64,000 nucleotides of DNA from an uncultured Caulobacterales bacterium (lineage in GTDB: Bacteria; Pseudomonadota; Alphaproteobacteria; Caulobacterales; Caulobacteraceae), in the NCBI GenBank assembly GCA_903837135.1, contig CAILTK010000119.1, positions 21,419 through 85,418 on the forward strand. Reading direction: 5' to 3'. Both the position numbers and the translations under genes were made by a program. The stretch's first letter is position 1. Every line of letters begins with the position of its first letter. The notes below the pieces were generated by a model. It saw nothing but the letters and a program-made list of their open reading frames with translations. It made no database searches and had not been told where the DNA came from. This document shows, in pieces, positions 33,521 to 41,631 of this stretch.

Positions 33521-34387
33521 ATGCGCATCCGCATAGATCACGAGACCCGCTATCACTACGACGCGCCGGTGCGCGGCGTCAGCCAGGTGCTGCGCCTGAA
33601 ACCACGGCCGCACGATGGCCAGCATATCGTCAGCTGGCGCGTCGACGTGGACGTGGACGGCCGTCTGCGCGAGAGCGAAGACGCCTTCGGCAACAGGATC
33701 CTGCGGCTGTCCGCCGAGGGGCCGCTCGAGGAGATAACCCTCAGCGTGGCCGGCGAGGTCGAGACCCAGGACACGGCCGGCATGCTGTCGGGCCAGCCCG
33801 AGCGGCTTCCGCCGGAGGTCTATACCCGCCAGACCCCGCTGACCGAGCTCACCCCCGCCCTCGAGGCCTTCGCCGGCGACGCGGTGAGCGGGGTGGACGA
33901 TCGCCTCGACCAGCTGCACGCCCTGCTCGGCGCCGTGCACCAGCAGGTGGTCTACGACACCCGCTCGACCACGGTGGCGACCTCCGCCATCGAAGCCTTC
34001 ACCCAGGGGCGCGGGGTCTGCCAGGACCTGGCCCACATCTTCATCGCCTGCGCCCGCCATGTCGGCGCGCCGGCCCGCTACGTCTCCGGCCACCTCGCCC
34101 GCGCCGATGGCGTGATCGAGCAGGAGGCCAGTCACGCCTGGGCCGAAGCCCTGGTGCCCGGTTTGGGCTGGGTCGGCTTCGATCCGGCCAACGGCGGCTG
34201 CCCGTCCGAACGGCATGTGCGCGTGGCGTGCGGCTTCGACTATCTGTCGGCCGCGCCGGTGCGCGGCTCGCGGATCGGCGGCGGAGCCGAACGGCTTTCC
34301 GTCCGCCTGGTGGTGTCGCCGCAACCGATGATGCAGAACCAGTCGGCCGCGCTCGGCCCGGCGCAGCTCAGCCAGGCCCAGGGTTAG
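33521..34387 (+). CDS. Transglutaminase-like cysteine protease/amidase of the ATP-grasp system
   Basis: This 288-residue protein has an N-terminal beta-rich bacterial transglutaminase domain (IRIDHETRYHYDAPVRGVSQ) and a C-terminal transglutaminase core. The catalytic triad candidates are Cys in FTQGRGVCQDLAHIF, His in EQEASHAWAEALVPG, and Asp in WVGFDPANG. It follows the alpha-E gene after 27 bases. In this gene set it is predicted to cleave or cross-link the peptide made by the ATP-grasp enzyme. It is predicted to be cytoplasmic; no signal peptide is visible. Confidence 0.92.
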   Translation: MRIRIDHETRYHYDAPVRGVSQVLRLKPRPHDGQHIVSWRVDVDVDGRLRESEDAFGNRILRLSAEGPLEEITLSVAGEVETQDTAGMLSGQPERLPPEVYTRQTPLTELTPALEAFAGDAVSGVDDRLDQLHALLGAVHQQVVYDTRSTTVATSAIEAFTQGRGVCQDLAHIFIACARHVGAPARYVSGHLARADGVIEQEASHAWAEALVPGLGWVGFDPANGGCPSERHVRVACGFDYLSAAPVRGSRIGGGAERLSVRLVVSPQPMMQNQSAALGPAQLSQAQG

Positions 34388-34402
34388 AGCCAGCGTGTGT
34401 CT

Positions 34403-34477
34403 CGCGGAGCGCGCAGAGAGGCGCGCCAAGCCACGACGAACAGCCACGGGTTTCAGGACTCCTCTGCGCGCTCCGCG
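34403..34477. repeat. Perfect 16-bp inverted repeat with 43-base loop
   Basis: The arms are cgcggagcgcgcagag (34403-34418) and its exact reverse complement (34462-34477). It lies in the 256-base gap between the transglutaminase and transporter genes and resembles the interspersed intergenic repeats of Caulobacterales. It may form a long hairpin or reflect two oppositely oriented copies of one repeat. The rest of the gap, up to 34643, shows nothing I recognise. Confidence 0.6.
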
Positions 34478-34643
34478 CCTGTCTCAGCCGCCTCGGCGTT
34501 GAAACCGCCGACGCGCGCCGCCCGACCCGGCGCCGCGTCGGTTTCGTCGGTTTGCGGACGATGGACCCGCCCCGCCGTCGCGTCGCCTATTCCATTCCCG
34601 GCGCTCACGGTGATACCCCTAGCCGTCAAAGCGTGGGGGAAGC

Positions 34644-36299
34644 ATGGCGGCGATCGAGACCAAGGGCGAGGAGAAGACCGCCGGCATGGCCCTGCTGGTG
34701 GTCGCATCGGCCGCGGGGACCACCTTCGAGTGGTACGACTTTTTTCTCTACGTCCCGCTCACCGTCATCATCGCCAAGGTGTTCTTCGCCGGGCTGAACG
34801 ATGCGGCCGCCTATATCTTCGCCCTGCTGTCGTTCGCGGCGGGCTTCGCCACCCGTCCGCTCGGGGCGTTGATCTTCGGCCGGATCGGCGACCGGCTCGG
34901 ACGCAAGGCCACCTTCCTGATCACCATCGTGCTGATGGGCGCGGCCACCTTCCTGGTCGGCCTCCTGCCCGGCTACGCCCAGATGGGGGTGGTCTCGCCG
35001 GTGCTGTTCATCGCGCTTCGCATGCTGCAGGGCATAGCCCTGGGCGGCGAGTGGGGCGGCGCCGCCGTCTACATCGGCGAGCATGCGCCGCCGAACCGGC
35101 GCGGCTATTTCACCAGCTGGATCGGCACCTCGGCCGCCTTCGGCCTCGGCGGCGCCCTGGTCGTGGTGCTGGCGGTGCGCACGGGATTTGGCGAGGCGGA
35201 CTTCAACGCCTGGGCGTGGCGCATCCCCTTCCTCTTGTCGGCGATCCTGCTCGGCATCTCGATCTGGATCCGCATGACCCTGTCGGAGAGCCCGGTGTTC
35301 AAGCGTCTGCGCGAGGAGGGCGAGCGCTCCACCGCGCCCTATGCGGAGGCGTTCGGCCGCTGGTCGAATCTCAAGAACGTGCTGATCGCGCTCTGCACCA
35401 TGATGGTGGCCCAGGGGGCGGTCTGGTACTGCGCCTTCTTCTACTGCCAGGCCTTCCTCGAGAAGATCATCAAGGTGTCGCCGCCGCAGGTGAACGCCAT
35501 CCTGATCGGCATCGTCGCCTGCTCGGCGCCGATGTACGTCTTCTTCGGCTGGCTGTCGGACAAGCTCGGGCGCAAGTGGGTGATGGCCGGCGGCATGATC
35601 CTGGCGACCGCGGCCCTTTGGCCGGGCTTCCACCTGATCACCCAGTACGGCAACCCCGGCCTGGCCGAGGCCAGCCGCACATCGCCGGTGGTGGTGACCG
35701 CCGATCCGGCCTCGTGCGCCCTGCAGTTCGACCCGGTCGGCAAGACCCAGTTCCGCTCCTCGTGCGACATCGCCAAGACCGTGCTGACCAACGCCGGCGT
35801 GTCCTACCGCAACGTCCCCGCGCCGGCCGGAACCCTGGCCAGCGTGCAGATCGGCGGCCAGGTGATCCCTTCGGTGGACGGGCTCGCCCTGAAGCCGCCC
35901 GCGCTGAAGGCGGCCAAGGCCGGGGTCGAGGCCAGGCTGAAGGCGGCGCTGAAGGCGGCGGGCTATCCGGAAAAGGCCGATCCGAACCGCACCCAGCCGT
36001 GGGGCGTGTTCTTCGTCATGCTGGTGTTCACCATCGGCGCCACCGCCCTCTACGGGCCGCAGGCCGCCTGCCTCGTGGAGCTGTTCCCGGCCCGGGTGCG
36101 CTACACGGCGCTGAGCCTGCCCTATCATATCGGCACCGGCTGGGTGGGGGGCTTCCTGCCGGCCATCGCCTACGCCATGGTGACGGCGTCGGGCGACATC
36201 TACTTCGGGCTCTGGTACCCGATCGTCGCCACCGTCTTCGCCATCCTCTGCACCATCCTGTTCCTGCCCGAGACACGCGGGCGGGACGTGAATCTGTGA
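34644..36299 (+). CDS. MFS transporter, metabolite:H+ symporter type, with hydrophilic insert
   Basis: This 551-residue major-facilitator protein is of the MHS group (KgtP/ProP/ShiA relatives). The N-terminal TM motif is SAAGTTFEWYDFFLYV, followed by GRIGDRLGRKATFLITI and ALGGEWGGAAVYIGEHAP. After about TM8 there is a roughly 115-residue hydrophilic insert (about residues 335-450) with three cysteines and an Ala/Lys-rich stretch. The chain then re-enters the membrane at GVFFVMLVFTIGATALYGPQ. MHS proteins are normally about 430-500 residues. The solute is unknown, probably an organic acid or betaine-like molecule. Confidence 0.88.
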   Translation: MAAIETKGEEKTAGMALLVVASAAGTTFEWYDFFLYVPLTVIIAKVFFAGLNDAAAYIFALLSFAAGFATRPLGALIFGRIGDRLGRKATFLITIVLMGAATFLVGLLPGYAQMGVVSPVLFIALRMLQGIALGGEWGGAAVYIGEHAPPNRRGYFTSWIGTSAAFGLGGALVVVLAVRTGFGEADFNAWAWRIPFLLSAILLGISIWIRMTLSESPVFKRLREEGERSTAPYAEAFGRWSNLKNVLIALCTMMVAQGAVWYCAFFYCQAFLEKIIKVSPPQVNAILIGIVACSAPMYVFFGWLSDKLGRKWVMAGGMILATAALWPGFHLITQYGNPGLAEASRTSPVVVTADPASCALQFDPVGKTQFRSSCDIAKTVLTNAGVSYRNVPAPAGTLASVQIGGQVIPSVDGLALKPPALKAAKAGVEARLKAALKAAGYPEKADPNRTQPWGVFFVMLVFTIGATALYGPQAACLVELFPARVRYTALSLPYHIGTGWVGGFLPAIAYAMVTASGDIYFGLWYPIVATVFAILCTILFLPETRGRDVNL

Positions 36300-36354
36300 T
36301 CAGGATCTCCCCATCGTCAGATTCTGAGGATACCCACACTCCCCATACTCCGCC

Positions 36355-36387
36355 ATTCCCGGGCGATCGGTCGCTTCGCCCGAGAAT
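36355..36387. terminator. Palindromic hairpin after the MFS gene
   Basis: The arms attc-c-cgggcga and tcgcccg-a-gaat pair over 11 bases with one mismatch around a 9-base loop. It lies 56 bases after the transporter stop and before the convergent rcdA gene. There is no T tract, so it may be a REP element serving as a bidirectional terminator. Confidence 0.45.
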
Positions 36388-36456
36388 GACGAGACTATCT
36401 AACGGCGTGGGGGTGTGCGGATCGCTTGGCGTCTGCGACCGGGACGGTCGGGACGA

Positions 36457-36996
36457 TCACGCCTCGCCGAAGGCCTGACGCAGGCGATCCATCTGCGACT
36501 GCACCGGGTGGGGCTGATCCGCGTCGGTGGGCTCGAGGTACATGCGGCGGTCGAGGTGGCGCACCCGTTCGTAGAGGCGCTCGGACCGCACGGCGAGGTC
36601 GAGGATGCCGGTGGGCAACTCCATCAACAATGGGTCGTGGTGGGCCGGAGGCCGGTCCTCGCTGATCCGAACCTCGTCCTCGCCGAGGCGGTAGCGCGGA
36701 TCGCAGGCGTCGAGGGCCGACATGTCGCCCTCGCGCACGGCGCGCTGGACCAGCAGCCAGGAGGCGAGCTTCATCAGCCGGGTGGTCATTCGCATGCTCT
36801 CCCCGGCGTAGACCAGGGCGGCGTTACGCGACAGCAGCTTGGATTCCTGGCGGCCCGACCCGTCCAGATAGGTGGCGGCGTCCTCGACCAGCTCCATGCC
36901 GTCCTGGAAGGTCCGCTCGAACAGTTCCGACTTGGCGAAATCGCGGACGATCTCGGCGCGGGCGGGCGTCGCCGGGTTGACAGCCTGCTCGGTCAT
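36457..36996 (-). CDS. rcdA: RcdA (DUF1465), adaptor for CtrA degradation
   Basis: This 179-residue protein of the RcdA/DUF1465 family is a cell-cycle adaptor that in Caulobacter helps ClpXP remove CtrA and other substrates at the G1-S transition. The helical-bundle core shows KSELFERTFQDGMELVEDAA, YLDGSGRQESKLLSRNAALV and ESMRMTTRLMKLASWLLVQRA. A Ser/Pro/Asp-rich region (about 115-130) and a charged tail follow. I chose the ATG at 36996; the upstream frame is antisense-like and lacks homology. DUF1192 lies upstream on the same strand, separated by 133 bases. Confidence 0.92.
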   Translation of the reverse strand: MTEQAVNPATPARAEIVRDFAKSELFERTFQDGMELVEDAATYLDGSGRQESKLLSRNAALVYAGESMRMTTRLMKLASWLLVQRAVREGDMSALDACDPRYRLGEDEVRISEDRPPAHHDPLLMELPTGILDLAVRSERLYERVRHLDRRMYLEPTDADQPHPVQSQMDRLRQAFGEA

Positions 36997-37129
36997 GCGC
37001 GGGGAGCCTCTGAAAACTTGCACGTCGCCGAACACTCCGGCGTCGCGGGACGGACAAGATGGACGTCCCTGTCGCCATGGTCTGCAATGGCCATGCCAGC
37101 CGCCGGGAGCCGGAGGTGCGGCGTTTCGC

Positions 37130-37336
37130 TCACCGCCCGAACGAGAAGAAGGCGTCCGCGGCGGCGAGGCCGTTGCGCTTTCGGTCGAGGGCGGAGCGGG
37201 TGCGGACGATCTCGTCCTGCAGGCGCTCGACCCGCTCCTCGAGGTCGCCGACCGCGTAAAGATCAAGATCCTCGCGCGTCGCCTCGATCAAGGCCGCGCC
37301 TCGCGCACTTCGCGGGGCCGCTGGCTCCTCCATCAT
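37130..37336 (-). CDS. DUF1192 family small protein
   Basis: This 68-residue acidic protein of the DUF1192 family, found in alphaproteobacteria next to rcdA-type genes, has a short coiled-coil (DLEERVERLQDEIVRTRSAL) and an aromatic C terminus (AADAFFSFGR). AGGAGG lies six bases before the ATG at 37336; a second ATG follows directly at 37333. Its function is unknown; co-location with rcdA suggests a linked role (inference). Confidence 0.85.
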   Translation of the reverse strand: MMEEPAAPRSARGAALIEATREDLDLYAVGDLEERVERLQDEIVRTRSALDRKRNGLAAADAFFSFGR

Positions 37337-37439
37337 GAGACGCCTCCTCCTGCCACGACGGTCGCCCGGACCGGAATATGCCCTTTGTCCAGGCTGAACG
37401 CCCAGTATATCAGCCTTCTGAGCACAAAGGGAGCGCCAG

Positions 37440-38429
37440 ATGACCATTCCCGCCGAGATGACGGCCATCGCCATCGAGGGCGGCAAGGGCCCGGCCGAGG
37501 CGCTCAGGCCGGCGACGCTGCCGACGCCCACGCCGGGCCCGGGGGAGATCCTGATCCGGGTCGAGGCGGCGGGGGTCAACCGTCCCGACCTGATCCAGCG
37601 CATGGGCGCCTATCCGCCGCCTCCGGGCGCGCCGGAGACCCTGGGCCTGGAGGCGGCCGGCGAAGTGGTCGCCCTCGGCGAGGGCGCGTCGCGCTGGGCG
37701 GTGGGCGACAAGGTCTGCGCCCTGCTGGGCGGGGGCGGCTACGCCGAATATTGCCGTGTCGACGCCCGGCACGCCCTGCCGATCCCGGCCGGCTTCTCCA
37801 TGGTCGAGGCTGCGGCCCTGCCCGAGACGGTGTTCACCGTCTACGCCAACGTGTTCGAGCACGGGGCGCTGAAGGCCGGCGAGACCTTCATGGTGCACGG
37901 CGCCACCTCGGGCATCGGCGTCGCCGCCATCCAGATGGCCAAGGCCGCCGGGGCCAAGGTGATCGCCACGGGCCGGAGCGCTGAGAAGGCCGAAACCGCG
38001 CTGCGTTTCGGCGCGGATGTGGGCGTCGACGTCAGGACCCGGGACTTCGCCGAGGTCGCCGCGGCCGAGGGCGGCGTCGACGTCATCCTCGACATGGTCG
38101 GCGGCGACTATTTTCCCAAGAACATCACCGCCCTGAAGACCGGCGGCCGGCTGGTCTACATCGCCGCGCTCGGCGGCGGGACCGTTCCGCTGGAGATCTT
38201 CCGCCTGATGCAGAAGCGGGCGGTGGTCACCGGCTCGACCCTGCGTCCGCGCGACGCCGACGAGAAGGCCCGCCTCGCCGCCGAGGTGGAGCGGGTGGTG
38301 TGGCCGTGGATCGCCGCCGGCCGGCTGAAGCAGCCCGTCGACGCCACCTTCGCCCTGGCCGACGCCGCCAAGGCCCACGCCCACCTCGAAAAGGGCGAGC
38401 ACGTCGGCAAGGTGGTGCTGACGGTCTGA
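37440..38429 (+). CDS. NAD(P)H-quinone oxidoreductase, PIG3-type MDR
   Basis: This 329-residue zinc-independent medium-chain dehydrogenase/reductase resembles human PIG3 (TP53I3) and bacterial quinone oxidoreductases. Motifs are VEAAGVNRPDLIQRMGAYPPPPGAP, LGLEAAGEVVALGEG and the NADPH motif HGATSGIGVAAIQMAKAAGAK. It lacks the zinc-binding cysteines of alcohol dehydrogenases. A GGGAG site precedes the ATG. It is divergent from the DUF1192/rcdA genes, with 103 bases between, and is followed 45 bases later by murI. Confidence 0.92.
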   Translation: MTIPAEMTAIAIEGGKGPAEALRPATLPTPTPGPGEILIRVEAAGVNRPDLIQRMGAYPPPPGAPETLGLEAAGEVVALGEGASRWAVGDKVCALLGGGGYAEYCRVDARHALPIPAGFSMVEAAALPETVFTVYANVFEHGALKAGETFMVHGATSGIGVAAIQMAKAAGAKVIATGRSAEKAETALRFGADVGVDVRTRDFAEVAAAEGGVDVILDMVGGDYFPKNITALKTGGRLVYIAALGGGTVPLEIFRLMQKRAVVTGSTLRPRDADEKARLAAEVERVVWPWIAAGRLKQPVDATFALADAAKAHAHLEKGEHVGKVVLTV

Positions 38430-38474
38430 CGGACGGCTTGCCCCGCGCGGCGCAGTCCGCCAGAAACCTCGCTC

Positions 38475-39326
38475 ATGACTATCGGCGTGTTCGATTCCGG
38501 CGTGGGCGGCCTGACCGTGCATCGGGCCCTGGTGCGCGCCTTTCCGCAGGCCGACTTCGTCTATCTGGCCGACCAGGCCAATGCGCCCTACGGCGGCCGG
38601 CCCGGCGAGGAGATCGTCGCCCTGACCCGCGCCGGCTGCGAGCGGCTGTTCGCCGAGGGGGCGGACCTGATCGTGCTCGCCTGCAACACCGCCGCCTCCA
38701 TCGCCCTCCGCCGCCTGCAGCAGACCTGGCTGCCCGGCTTTCGGCGCGAGCTCGGCCGGCCGGTGAACATCCTGGGCCTGATCGTCCCCACCATCGAGGC
38801 GGCCACCGGCCAGCCGTGGACCTATGAGCCCGAGCGCCGCGGGGAAAAGGTCGAGGCCGTGGACGTGATCGGCATCTTCTCCACCGCCGCCACCGCGCGC
38901 AGCCGCGTCTACGAGATCGAGATCGACAAGCGGCGCGAGGACATCGCGGTGTTCTCGCAACCCTGTCCCGAGCTTGTCCCGATGATCGAGGGCGGTGCGC
39001 CCGAGGCCGAGATGAAGGCGGTGATAGAGGCGCACGTCAGGTCGCTGATCACGCGCATCGGCCGGCCGCCGACCAAGGCCATCCTCGGCTGCACCCACTA
39101 TGAGATCGTCGCCGATCTGTTCCGGGACGCCCTACCGCCCGGCACGCCGCTGATCCATCAGCCGAGCGCGGTGGCCGATTCGATCGGCCGCTACCTGGAG
39201 CGCCACCCCGAATACCCCGCCGGCGGCGGCGGCCAGCGCCGCTTCCTGACCACCGGCGAGCCGGCCGAGCAGAACGGCCTGGTCAAGACCTTCTGGGGCG
39301 CGCCGGTCCGTTTCGAGGTGGCGTGA
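38475..39326 (+). CDS. murI: Glutamate racemase
   Basis: This 283-residue cofactor-independent racemase makes D-glutamate for peptidoglycan. It has the N-terminal IGVFDSGVGGLTV, the first catalytic cysteine in LIVLACNTAASIAL and the second in ILGCTHYEIV. The ATG at 38475 gives a full-length product. It lies downstream of the quinone oxidoreductase and could share its transcript. A region of nested inverted repeats follows. Confidence 0.96.
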   Translation: MTIGVFDSGVGGLTVHRALVRAFPQADFVYLADQANAPYGGRPGEEIVALTRAGCERLFAEGADLIVLACNTAASIALRRLQQTWLPGFRRELGRPVNILGLIVPTIEAATGQPWTYEPERRGEKVEAVDVIGIFSTAATARSRVYEIEIDKRREDIAVFSQPCPELVPMIEGGAPEAEMKAVIEAHVRSLITRIGRPPTKAILGCTHYEIVADLFRDALPPGTPLIHQPSAVADSIGRYLERHPEYPAGGGGQRRFLTTGEPAEQNGLVKTFWGAPVRFEVA

Positions 39327-39364
39327 ACGCCCCTGTCGCCAAACGTCGCAGGGGAATCCCGGAT

Positions 39365-39416
39365 GCGCCGGCGGCCCTTCGGACTCGCCCCTCGGGCGAA
39401 GAGGGGGATCCGCCGG
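39365..39416 (+). terminator. Nested inverted repeats after murI
   Basis: A 6-bp hairpin (tcgccc ctc gggcga, 39385-39399) is enclosed by a second stem (ccggcgg, 39368-39374, with ccgccgg, 39410-39416). It lies 39 bases after the murI stop. No T tract follows. It is a possible terminator or REP-like structure. Confidence 0.4.
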
Positions 39417-39466
39417 GGCGCCGAATCGGATGCTTACCGGAGCCCTAACGGCAAGCAGTGCGTTGC

Positions 39467-39479
39467 AAAAATAAAGCCG
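39467..39479 (+). repeat. A+T-rich 13-mer upstream of nrdA, identical to one upstream of the TonB receptor
   Basis: This is the second copy of aaaaataaagccg (first at 9311-9323), 83 bases before the ribonucleotide reductase start. The two flanks share little else apart from tgaccg/gaaccg after the match. Confidence 0.45.
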
Positions 39480-39539
39480 TGACCGGAGCACATGATCGCG
39501 TTGACGGGGCCCAGGTTTAGGGTTGTCATGGGGGTCGGG

Positions 39540-39553
39540 CACAAGATGTAGGC
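39540..39553. promoter_or_regulatory. Weak NrdR-box-like site before nrdA
   Basis: CAAGATGTAG at 39542-39551 fits 8 of 10 positions of the NrdR core CwAtATaTwG. NrdR represses ribonucleotide reductase genes and normally binds two such boxes about three turns apart; I could not find the second. It ends 11 bases before the start codon, unusually close for an operator. Confidence 0.25.
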
Positions 39554-39562
39554 ATTCAGGCT

Positions 39563-41425
39563 ATGGCTGAGGCAATTGCAAAGGTTGGGGCGCTGGCGTC
39601 GGGCAAGCGCGCGGCGAGCAAACCGCTCCCGCGGCTGACGCTGGTGCGCAAGGTCGAGGTCGATCGCTCGCGCGACGCCCTGCTGACCGATTTCGGCAAG
39701 ACCACGCTCGAGGATCGCTACCTGCTGCAGGGCGAGAGCTATCAGGACATGTTCGCCCGCGTCGCCACCGCCTATGCGGACGACGCCGAGCACGCCCAGC
39801 GCATCTACGACTATATCTCCCGGCTGTGGTTCATGCCGGCGACGCCGGTGCTTTCGAACGGCGGGGCCGAGCGCGGCCTGCCGATCTCCTGCTTCCTCAA
39901 CGCGGTGGGCGATTCGCTCGACGGCATTGTCGGCACCTGGAACGAGAACGTCTGGCTGGCGGCCAACGGCGGCGGCATCGGCACCTATTGGGGCGGGGTG
40001 CGCTCCATCGGCGAGAAGGTGAAGGGCGCGGGCCAGACCTCCGGCATCATCCCCTTCATCCGCGTGATGGACTCGCTGACCCTGGCCATCTCCCAGGGCT
40101 CGTTGCGCCGCGGTTCGGCGGCGGTCTACCTCGACGTCTACCACCCCGAGATCGAGGAGTTCCTCGAGATCCGCAAACCCTCGGGCGACTTCAACCGCAA
40201 GTCCCTCAACCTGCACCACGGCATCTCGATCACCGACGAGTTCATGGAGGCGGTGCGCGACGGGGCCATGTTCGCCCTGCGCTCGCCCAAGACCGGCGAG
40301 ATGGTCCGCGAGGTCGACGCCCGCAACCTGTGGCAGAAGATCCTCGAAATCCGGCTGCAGACCGGCGAGCCCTATCTGATCTTCGCCGACACGGTGAACC
40401 GCGCCATGCCGCAGCATCAGCGCGAACTCGGCCTCAAGGTGCGCCAATCCAACCTGTGCAGCGAGATCATGCTGCACACCGGCAAGGACCACCTCGGCCA
40501 GGATCGGACCGCGGTCTGCTGCCTGTCGTCGGTCAACGCCGAAACCTTCCTGGAATGGCGCGACGAGCCCCTGTTCATCGAGGACGTCATGCGCTTCCTC
40601 GACAACGTCCTGCAGGACTTCATCGACAACGCGCCCGACGCGGCGACGGCGGCCGTCTACGCCGCCCAGCGTGAGCGGTCGGTGGGCCTCGGCCTGATGG
40701 GCTTCCACTCGTTCCTGCAGGCCCAGAACGTGCCGTTCGAAAGCGCGCTGGCCAAGTCGTGGAACATGCGCCTGTTCAAGCATCTGCGCCGCGAGGCCGA
40801 CAAGGCGTCGGTGAAGCTGGCCGAAGAGCGCGGCGCCTGCCCGGACGCGGCCGAGCGCGGCGTGATGGAGCGGTTCAGCCACAAGCTGGCCATCGCCCCC
40901 ACCGCCTCGATCTCGATCATCTGCGGCGGAACCTCCGCGGGCATCGAGCCGATCCCGGCCAACATCTATTCGCACAAGACCCTGTCGGGCACCTTCGCGG
41001 TCAAGAACCCCTATCTTGAGCGCCTGCTCGAGACCAAGGGGCTCAACACCGACGCCACCTGGGGCTCGATCCTCGAGAACGAGGGATCGGTGCAGCATCT
41101 CGACGCCCTGACCCAGGACGAGAAGGACGTGTTCAAGACCGCCTTCGAGCTCGACCAGCGCTGGGTGGTCGAACTCGCCGCCGACCGAACGCCGCAGATC
41201 TGCCAGAGCCAGTCGGTCAACCTGTTCATCCCCGGCGACGTGGAGAAGTGGGACCTGCACATGCTGCACTGGAGCGCGTGGGAGCGGGGCGTGAAGTCGC
41301 TCTACTATCTGCGCTCCAAGTCGGTGCAGCGCGCCGCCTTCGCCGGCGCCGCCGACGCCGTCGAGCGCCCCGACCTGATCAGCGCCGCCCCCACCGACTA
41401 CGAGGAATGCCTCGCCTGCCAGTGA
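39563..41425 (+). CDS. nrdA: Class I ribonucleotide reductase alpha subunit (short form)
   Basis: This 620-residue catalytic subunit reduces ribonucleotides to deoxyribonucleotides. Active-site elements are complete: ISCFLNAVGDS (first redox Cys), SNLCSEIML (Asn, thiyl Cys, Glu), TAVCCLSSVN (second Cys) and PTASISIICGGTSAGIEP. The C-terminal thioredoxin-linked pair is ECLACQ. It is much shorter than E. coli NrdA (761) and begins after the place of an ATP-cone, so the activity-site domain appears absent. No nrdB is adjacent: the next gene converges and is unrelated. A divergent subclass with allosteric control on NrdB is possible. Confidence 0.95.
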   Translation: MAEAIAKVGALASGKRAASKPLPRLTLVRKVEVDRSRDALLTDFGKTTLEDRYLLQGESYQDMFARVATAYADDAEHAQRIYDYISRLWFMPATPVLSNGGAERGLPISCFLNAVGDSLDGIVGTWNENVWLAANGGGIGTYWGGVRSIGEKVKGAGQTSGIIPFIRVMDSLTLAISQGSLRRGSAAVYLDVYHPEIEEFLEIRKPSGDFNRKSLNLHHGISITDEFMEAVRDGAMFALRSPKTGEMVREVDARNLWQKILEIRLQTGEPYLIFADTVNRAMPQHQRELGLKVRQSNLCSEIMLHTGKDHLGQDRTAVCCLSSVNAETFLEWRDEPLFIEDVMRFLDNVLQDFIDNAPDAATAAVYAAQRERSVGLGLMGFHSFLQAQNVPFESALAKSWNMRLFKHLRREADKASVKLAEERGACPDAAERGVMERFSHKLAIAPTASISIICGGTSAGIEPIPANIYSHKTLSGTFAVKNPYLERLLETKGLNTDATWGSILENEGSVQHLDALTQDEKDVFKTAFELDQRWVVELAADRTPQICQSQSVNLFIPGDVEKWDLHMLHWSAWERGVKSLYYLRSKSVQRAAFAGAADAVERPDLISAAPTDYEECLACQ

Positions 41426-41472
41426 GGGGGCGGGTCTCGGCCAGGATCGATTTGCAAATCTGAACCAAGAAG

Positions 41473-41597
41473 GTCGTCATCCCGGAAAGCGCGAAGCGCT
41501 TATCCGGGACCCAGCCGCACTAGGTTTGACGCTCGCGGCTTACGCCCCGGAGCTGCTGGGTCCCGGCTCTCCGCTACGCTACGGCCGGGATGACGAC
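41473..41597. repeat. Compound REP-like palindrome between nrdA and convergent reductase gene
   Basis: The outer arms gtcgtcatcccgg (41473-41485) and ccgggatgacgac (41585-41597) are perfect 13-bp inverted copies. Inside are further pairs (gggacccag and ctgggtccc; gcgcgaagcgc). This pattern matches the common intergenic REP type of Caulobacterales. It lies between convergent genes and may stop transcription or stabilise both mRNA ends. Confidence 0.75.
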
Positions 41598-41631
41598 GTT
41601 GGTAGGGGGTGCAGATCGCACGGTGCAACCG

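Noticed and set aside
36415..37338. A plus-strand open frame covering rcdA and DUF1192
   Set aside because: It is antisense to two recognised protein families and has no motif of its own.
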